A DNA stretch of 64,000 nt from Laburnicola sp. R22_1 (lineage: Eukaryota > Ascomycota > Dothideomycetes > Pleosporales > Didymosphaeriaceae): NCBI GenBank assembly GCA_014281115.1, contig JACONQ010000015.1, positions 868,001 through 932,000 of the forward strand. The letters run 5' to 3'. Under the pieces are notes generated by a model. The model saw only the letters and a program-made list of their open reading frames with translations. It searched no databases and had not been told where the DNA came from. Each line of letters begins with the position of its first letter. The stretch's first letter is position 1. Below, piece by piece: positions 57,855 through 64,000 of this stretch. The position numbers and the translations under genes were made by a program.

Positions 57855-59639
57855 AGCTCGCGCACAAGGAACTCGCGCACCCCTAGTTCTCGCGCACCCC
57901 CACCAAATCGCGCCCCCTCACAAAGACGCGTATTTTATCAACACTTCTTGTTTAATATGGATATACGCGAGCAGAGTATACAATTTGCTATCGCGCAATA
58001 CAATGCTGGCGTTTTTACAAGCCAACGAGCCGCCGCAAAGGCCTACAGTGTTCCTCCCTCCACCCTACGCGATCGACTAGGTGGCATGGCGAACAGACGC
58101 GCCAGCCACGCCAACCAGCAGCGATTGACACCGGATCAAGAAAGCTTCCTAGTAGAGTGGATTCTTGAGCAGGATACCAATGGCTACCCTCCCTCGCACG
58201 CGCGCGCTCGAGAAATGGCGACCCGAATTCTCCGTATGAACGGCGACGTAGAGCCTCTAGGCAAAAGGTGGATGCAACACTTTATACAGCGCAACCCACG
58301 CGTTGCTTCTGTTATAGGGAGAAAGCTAGATACAAGCCGCGCTAAGGCAGCTACACCAGAACAAATCAACGCGTTTCTTGAGCTATTTGAGCGCGTCAGA
58401 ATCAGGCTAGGCATACAGGCAGAGAATATCTGGAATATTGATGAGACTGGTATTGCCCTTGGTGTAGGTACCAACTCCAGGGTGCTCGCAAATAGCCAAA
58501 AAGAAAGGCTTACATCAAGTCGCCAGAGAATCGCGAGTGGGTCTCAATAATTGAGGCTGTATCAGCTACAGGGCAGAAGCTGCCCTGCGCTGTTATTTTC
58601 AAAGGCCAGAGCCTACAAACAACCTGGTTTCCAGCATCTATACCAAATTGGCTCTATACAACCTCAGAGAATGGGTGGACCTCGCAGGAGATAGGCCTTG
58701 AGTGGTTGCGCCGGCTCTTTCTACCAGAATCAGCGCCTAAGGGTAGCCAATACCGGCTACTCCTCTGCGACGCGCATAGTAGCCATGTGAATATTGAGTT
58801 CCTCTGGGCTTGCAAGCAGGCTCGAGTAGAGCTTCTATTTCTACCAGCTCATTCAACACACCTCCTACAGCCGCTAGATCTATCAGGGTTCTCGGTTATT
58901 AAGTCGAACTATAAAAATCACATACGCGACCTGGCGAGCCTCGACGACGCCGCGCCTATTAAGAAGGCGCGCTTTATTAGCTACTACCACCTAGCCAGAG
59001 AGGAAGGCCTCTCAGAGAGGGTGATTCGGGCTGGCTGGCGCGCTGCTGGTCTTGTTCCCTATAACCCTAATCAGGTACTTCTATCCTCACAGGTTATAGG
59101 CAGGCCAGCAACGCCGCCACGCCTACCTCAGGACCTCAACGCGATCAATACGCTCTATCGCACCCTCAGAAACCTCAGGACGTGTACGCAACTCAGAAAC
59201 ATATTGAGAGGTCACAAGAGCTATTAAAACCTACGCGCCAGGCATTCCAAAAAATGAGCAAGGCAATAGCTATTAGCAATAGTCGAGCAGCAAAGCAGGA
59301 ATCAATAATCTCTCGCCTACAGTATCAACTAGAGGCTACTAGCTCTCAGAAAAAGCGGAAACGAATCACTGTAGATTACAACCAAAGATTTGCTGATATT
59401 GAGAGTATTAAGCGTACAGTTGATCAAGCTGCTGCTGCAGAAGCTTAGAGCTCTAGGCCTAGAGCTCAGAGGCGTGCTGTAGCTACAGGGAGGGCAGCGC
59501 CTGATACTACCTTTTAATCTATGTGCATGGAGTGGCAATTAGAATAGGCGTTAATAAAATACGCGTCTTTTTTGTGCGGGTGCGCGATTTGGTGGGGTGC
59601 GCGAGTACTAGGGGTGCGCGAGTTCCTTGTGCGCGAGCT
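57855..59639 (+). mobile_element. Pogo-like transposon G, youngest layer
   Basis: Termini agctcgcgcacaagg on both sides, inverted. TA at 57853-57854 and 59640-59641. Length 1785 bp. CTCGCGCAC occurs three times per terminus (starts 15 and 17 bp apart). Little or no RIP, in contrast to the surrounding H, hAT-3 and HET sequence, so it arrived after those were mutated. Confidence 0.92.
57957..59448 (+). pseudogene. Pogo/psq DDE transposase of element G, two frameshifts
   Basis: The ATG at 57957 (MDIREQSIQFAIAQYN) opens a psq helix-turn-helix (residues about 20-45, SVPPSTLRDRLGG) and a CENP-B-type helix-turn-helix (60-120). The DDE core follows: NIDETGIALG near 58435, LLLCDAHSSHVN near 58760, LLQPLDLSGF near 58870. 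Frame breaks lie near 58500 (A-rich run, one base short relative to element Z) and near 59165 (C-run, one base short). The C-terminal helix-rich segment ends at 59448. Apart from these two one-base losses the gene looks intact, with all catalytic Asp present. Confidence 0.85.
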
Positions 59640-62376
59640 TAGCGTGCTTAAGCAAGAGGGTGACCATAGGAACCTAGGGAGGAAGTGGTCTAATCACTTT
59701 TTGCGGCGCCACCTAGCTATTAAGATAAAGTTAGGCTGCTAGACTAACTAGGAACGCATAAATGCAGCTACTCTAGATAATATTAGGCACTTGTTTGACC
59801 TGTACGGGACCGTGAGCTAGATTCCTCCCCAACAGAGGTACAACGCCAACAAGGACGGCATTATAGAAGGCCAGGGTATTAATAGGCTTATTATTAACTT
59901 CTTATAGGAAAATCCAAACTCTATACTAGTTAAGATAGTAAATGCCTGTACTTGGACCTCTATAATAAAGTGTATCTCCGTGCTTAGTGTCGCTCTAGAC
60001 CCCCTTATTATCTTTAAGGCTAAAAGCATCTAGGAGTAGTAGTTTAAGCGGGAGTTTTTGGCTTAATATTCTAGCTAGTATATTACCTTCTTGCAAAATA
60101 GATAGACAAGCAACGAAATTACTGTTAAGTGGCTAGAGAAGGTGTTCTTGCCCTAGACTAAGCCTAACAATCTATCTAAGGCACGGTTGCTTATTGTTAA
60201 TAGTTATGGCAGTTATATCTCGAACGAATTTATAACTACATATTACCTAAATAATATTTACTTACTCTTTTTGCCTGCCTATACTTTATATGTACTCTAG
60301 CCTTTAGATCTTAGTTGTTTCTTAAGTCTAAAGGCAGCGTATTAGCGGTTCCTTAGCGAGTATATAGCTTTGACAGATGCAACAAAGGTTAGAAAGGCCA
60401 GATTTCTTGAATTTTATATAGAAGCGCGTAAAATTGGTCTTTGAGAGCAGTGCGTACGAGCTGGGTGGAAGGCGATAGGGCTGTATCCTAAGAGCGTGGA
60501 TAAGCCCTTAGGTTCTTGGTGGGTCGTAGTGCGCCAACGGCCGTTGACACCCCCCTCTTCTACTATAGATATTAGGACGCTAAAACGCGGTGGCGACATT
60601 ATAAAGCTATTTTCTAGGAAGAATAGCTCTCTAGCTATACAACAATATATTTAGCTTACTGCTACAGCGCTAGACTATATCGCAATAGAGATCTCTATAA
60701 AGGATTGTAAGATTACTTCCTTGCGCGAGTATATTAAGTAAGCAAATTCGCTAAAACGCTGCAAAGTTGTAATTAATCCAAATAATCGCTTTGTAAGTCT
60801 TGCAGAGGTTCTCTCTTAGACTAATTAGGAGGCCTCCTAACGTGTTCGCAAGGCGAGAAGCCTAACATAGGAGGTAAAGAAGAGTTGCTCTAAGGAGGAA
60901 GCGAAGCAGGCATTGGTTCGACGTTTAGCACGGGATTAACAACTAATATAACAGTATCTTGCCCGTAATTTAAGTGTAGACAAAGAAAGTGATTAAAGCT
61001 CTTTAAATGCAGTTTATTTTGTGTTTTTAGAAATTTATTTGATAAAGTTGTGAACACATTCGTAACTAGGGTGGTGACGGCGGCGGGGCTTTGCAGGGTG
61101 TCGGAAACACGGGGCTGTTGGAAACTAGGACTCTTGGCTTACCTATTAACCTTCGCACTGCCTAGACTAAAGCCAATAACTACTACGCTAAACTTAATAT
61201 AAGTTCTTACCTATATACTACTACAATTCTTCACCCATACTATAAGCGCTACTATAATCGTAGCTAGCACAAAAAGCTAGACTAGTTAGCAAAAAACAAC
61301 ACTATGTTTAAGCAGCTTTGGCGGCAATACAGGCTAACTAACGCGCTAAAAAGCAGTCTAGCTATGCAGTCTAGCGATCTTAAAGACGCTATTACCGCAA
61401 TAGCTAACGCTAACAATAACAACAACAACAATAAGAATATGGATAAATATAAGCAGTAGAAGAAACTAGAGCTAAAATAGACGCGCGAGCAGCTTAAAGA
61501 TAGTTACTACCCTATCTATTACTAGATTAAACTAGCGCTAAAATACTCTAATTTATCGCGCTTAGTAATTAACATTCTAATAATCCCCACCTCTAGCTAC
61601 AAGTGCAAGCGCCTTTTTAGCAAGCCTAATAATCTATTAGAGCCAAAAAGACGCAAAATTAAAGCTTTGTTGCTAGCAGCTTTATAATATATTCGAGCTT
61701 AGCAGCAAGCTAGTTTTAAACGCCCAGCTAATAGTATCGCTAAGAAGCTTAAAGCACTAGTTACTAATAATAAGCTAGGCTAGCAATATAGGATATGCAA
61801 CTAGGAGTTATCTTAGCAGTAATTTATACCTACTTTAACTCTATACAATATAAATTCTATTAAGCAAGCAAGCAAGTCTTAAGCAATTAGCACGAAAACT
61901 TCACCCAAGTTAAGTAAGTCAAGTTCCTAAGAAGCTGAAATATAAGCAAGTTAAGTTCGAGCTTAAAACTTGCTTAACTTACTTGTTAACAAGTCTGGGT
62001 GCAAGTAATAGAGACGAGAAAGAGGGTACTTAGAAAGAAGCATCTAGATACACTAAGTAGCATAGGTAATCTAATATTAACGTATAGGAATTAAGGCTAG
62101 TAGAAGAAGGCTAAAGAGCTGTTTGTGCAAGTAATAGAGACAAGAAAAAGGGTGCTTAGGGAGAAGTATTTAGACACGCTAACTAGTATAAACAATCTCG
62201 CGTTTACGTTAAAGGGTTAGGGACTTATAAATAAAGTCATCTTACTAATAGAGGACTGCTGCGGGCTGCAGACAGTAGTTTTGGGTTGTCGACATCCCTT
62301 TACTATATTATCTTACGAAACTCTTGCGACATGGCAGTTAGAGGCCATAGAACTTAGTAAGCAGGATAACACCTAG

Positions 62377-63569
62377 TAAGGGATAGGTGTGGCAAACAGA
62401 TAGTCTCTAAAGCGGCAGGCTTAACGTAGCACAAAAACAGTATAGCTAAAAGTGCTATAGTTTGCCTATAAATTATTATAAGGTGCAGCCTATGTTAGAT
62501 GGTACTTCGAGTTGCCACCGCTAGTAGGGAGAATAGCCAAACCACACTAACACAGAGCTTGCGCTAGAGGCGATAGTTTATAGATATGGCTAAAGAGAAG
62601 GTACTATAGTATATAGCTCTAGATAGTGTAGAATCTTACTAAGCATAATTATTACTATAGCTCTGCCACTTAGCACTTATCCCTTACAAATATGTATAAT
62701 CTAAATCCTTATAACTATTAGAGGTCGTACTAAAGTATATCTCTACGGCCCTAGAGATTATAGTACTTATATAAGAAGCTATTAGTTATTTGGCCTCTTT
62801 GTATGCGCTTGTAACAACAGCGTTTTGCTAGAAACGCTTATTAAACCTATATGCCAAAGCGCAGGCTTTGATTTTCAGGCCCGCCGCACTCTACTTTAAC
62901 TTATATCCTTCCCATTATATTGGATTCTCCTTTAATAAGCTAAGACTAGAGCCCGCTACGGCTTAGTCTAGGAATCGGCGCGCTAGTAGACTCGAGAAGC
63001 GCAAGGACGTAGAGGGCTTAATTGGGTTGTTCTATTAATTAGCGGAAGGGACAATAGCAGATATTAAAACTTAGAAGTGGCGTAATTATATGGCTCTATA
63101 TTACAAAGTAGGTATTACTGTGCGTTAGACTGCATCTCGAGGTGTGTAGGATTGCTGTGTTAAAGCTAGTTTTGCCGCTAGAAGCGTATTAGCTGACTAT
63201 ATAAGCATGGGCCATATCTTCTTACTACTTCTAATTCTAGTTAGATTTAACAATAATCTAGACGCTTATATAACTCACATAGCTACATATTTTATAATAA
63301 ATTACCTACTAGTGTATAAGGTAAGACTTACGGAGTCATGGCGCATTAGCCCAGATTAGTGATTCGCTTCCACTAAAAGTACTAATTAGTAGGGTAGTGT
63401 TGCATAAAATCGCGCCCTATAGCGCGCATAGGGCTAATAATAACTTCCTAGTATTAAAGAGAGATTGCGAGGGTAGGATAAGCCTATTCTACAAAATTTT
63501 AGAGCAATAAGGACTTAAGTTTAGCGCTGTAGGGAGAGAAGTCTATTACGCCACAAAAGAAGGCGCTAC
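62377..63569 (+). other. RIP-biased stretch with an unrecognised decayed frame
   Basis: The base composition is that of RIPped DNA. From about 63005 to 63360 one frame reads through with only Gln-type stops and gives a hydrophobic, possibly membrane-associated sequence (ADYISMGHIFLLLLILV, then INYLLVYKVRL). I do not recognise it. It is not pogo, hAT or copia. The remainder (62377-62950) shows no clear feature. Confidence 0.35.
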
Positions 63570-63571
63570 TA

Positions 63572-64000
63572 TGGGTCACTACCTAGTGCACAGCCCTACC
63601 TAGTGCATAGTTTCTAGATGCTCACACCCATAACTTTTGTAGCTATAGAGTCGCATATATATTATATTATCGCGAGATTTTTTAGTGGATGGCTTTTAAG
63701 GACCTATTTAATTAATTAGTAACGATAAACTACGTGCGATACCTCTGTGGGAGGCGTGCTTTACGGGTGCGCGTGGCAGGGCCAGGTGTAGGCACCACAT
63801 TAACTACAAATAATATATCCACACTAACATTTTCTATTTCTTTAGTAACTTAAGGAGGTAATGTAAAGGTATTTTTACAGCGTCTATTACCTTTTTTAGA
63901 GAATTATATATCTTGTTAGAGTTGCTTTTTGGCTTCGCGTGCAATTCTAGCTTCTTTGCGCTGCACAGCCTTCTCGCGCTATTCTTAAAGGCGTATTTCT
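63572..64000 (-). mobile_element. End of another pogo element (F), cut by the window edge
   Basis: The terminus tgggtcactacctag is preceded by TA (63570-63571). CTACCTAGTGCA occurs twice, 17 bp apart. Minus-strand coding near 63840-63720 matches the C-terminus of the copy A/B transposase (VVDVAPTP-like sequence, then basic residues), with RIP changes. The rest lies beyond the window. Confidence 0.75.

Larger units (their letters stand above)
57446..61131 (+). mobile_element. Pogo-like element H (nested in hAT-3, contains G)
   Basis: Termini gtcctagtttcc on both sides, inverted. GTTTCCGACA-type words occur twice per terminus, 17 bp apart. No clear TA duplication is visible, perhaps because RIP changed it, so the ends are accurate to a few bases. 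A RIP-degraded transposase reads in the plus direction from about 57600 to 57850 and from 59650 to 60940 (NLGRKWSNHFLRRH, LLIVNSYGSYISNEF, VLxPLDLSCF). Element G splits it within the CENP-B-type DNA-binding region. Confidence 0.75.
52924..61720 (+). pseudogene. hAT transposase of hAT-3 in three pieces
   Basis: Piece 1 (52924-54020): N-terminus MPISRAAKAAGRG, then NYGYRVALQ and LYFVYKYYY, resembling the hAT-1 zinc-finger region with Cys codons lost. Piece 2 (56576-57440): central hAT sequence with SPHIINLIV and GPLGILINIINYI. Piece 3 (61140-61720): KANNYYAKL, ILHPYYKRYYN, then the dimerisation domain NILIIPTSSYKCKRLFS. Pieces are separated by pogo I and pogo H; joining them gives the usual hAT order. 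RIP stops are numerous. Confidence 0.78.
52558..61997 (+). mobile_element. hAT transposon hAT-3, expanded by nested insertions
   Basis: Ends cagacttattaataagcaag (left) and inverted cagacttgttaacaagtaag (right). Perfect 8-bp duplication ggtgcaag at 52550-52557 and 61998-62005. It is inserted in the TPR region of the HET gene. Removing nested pogo I (54023-56573) and pogo H (57446-61131) leaves about 3.2 kb, a normal hAT length close to hAT-1. RIP-degraded. Confidence 0.9.
49908..62376 (+). pseudogene. HET / NB-ARC / TPR protein gene, RIP-killed and split by hAT-3
   Basis: The ATG at 49908 (MRLLYFNYSKR) opens one reading frame through 52557. It resumes at 62006 after the 9.4-kb hAT-3 and its target duplication, in the correct phase, to TAG 62374-62376: about 1006 codons with no frameshift. 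More than 35 in-frame stops are present, almost all where Gln, Arg or Trp is expected. Domains: N-terminal HET (heterokaryon incompatibility) domain with YAILLHRWGD, YFWIDTCCIDK and WFT-stop-GWIL-stop-ELIA; NB-ARC with P-loop GLGGTGK at about 50757-50777 and LLIFDNVD; then tandem kinesin-light-chain-type TPRs of 42 aa (51900-52557 and 62006-62215) and the typical ending ETLATWQLE. Intact homologues trigger cell death on non-self recognition. This copy cannot be translated. Confidence 0.88.

Noticed and set aside
61420..61450. AAC/AAT-rich microsatellite
   Set aside because: A short Asn-rich run within the hAT-3 transposase; no independent significance.
1..64000. tRNA, rRNA, CRISPR arrays, replication origins or telomere repeats
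   Set aside because: No cloverleaf with a full set of tRNA box motifs, no rRNA-like blocks, no regularly spaced direct repeats and no TTAGGG runs were seen on reading. A tRNA scan could still find something I missed.

Overview
The window looks like a repeat-rich chromosome segment of a filamentous ascomycete (Pezizomycotina). The evidence is short introns with GTNNGT donors, a fungal lipoxygenase, two STAND/NLR-type genes, pogo/Fot-like, hAT and Ty1/copia transposons, and extensive C-to-T and G-to-A decay (CAA, CAG and TGG turned into stops, LTR pairs differing only by transitions). That decay is the signature of repeat-induced point mutation (RIP). No prokaryotic feature, CRISPR array, rRNA or tRNA was recognised.

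Layout. 1-4.2 kb: a RIP-degraded pogo element (Z) with the end of another (F0) in its left terminus and a better preserved one (E) near its right end. 4.6-6.7 kb: pogo copy A. 7.4-15.7 kb: two diverged ~0.55-kb inverted arms enclose a NACHT-ankyrin NLR of 1426 aa (3 exons, minus strand) and a divergent, GC-rich pogo transposase gene. 16.1-18.0 kb: a three-exon secreted lipoxygenase. 18.3-21.4 kb: hAT-1. 22.6-29.9 kb: copia-1 with pogo copy B nested inside. 30.2-30.5 kb: a small hydrophilic host gene. 31.0-32.7 kb: remnant of hAT-2. 32.7-33.4 kb: a palindromic MITE. 33.4-41.2 kb: pogo C interrupted by copia-2. 41.2-43.3 kb: pogo D. 43.3-43.7 kb: a second kind of MITE. 43.8-49.9 kb: copia-3. 49.9-62.4 kb: a HET / NB-ARC / TPR gene in one frameshift-free reading frame, killed by RIP stops and split by a 9.4-kb hAT (hAT-3). 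hAT-3 itself contains pogo I (with a MITE inside) and pogo H (with pogo G inside). The last 0.4 kb is the end of another pogo element (F).

The host genes still likely to work are the NACHT-ankyrin NLR, the lipoxygenase and perhaps the 83-aa protein. The NLR and the dead HET gene both belong to families tied to fungal non-self recognition and programmed cell death, so this is a fast-evolving accessory region and not a pathway cluster.

The most unusual signal concerns the pogo-like elements. Almost every one, across about ten otherwise unrelated terminal sequences, carries a family-specific word of about 8-15 bp twice in each terminal inverted repeat, with the second copy 17 bp after the first. 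The word changes between families but is nearly always identical within a terminus. Almost all element boundaries below rest on target-site duplications read directly from the sequence (TA for pogo/MITE, 5 bp for copia, 8 bp for hAT).
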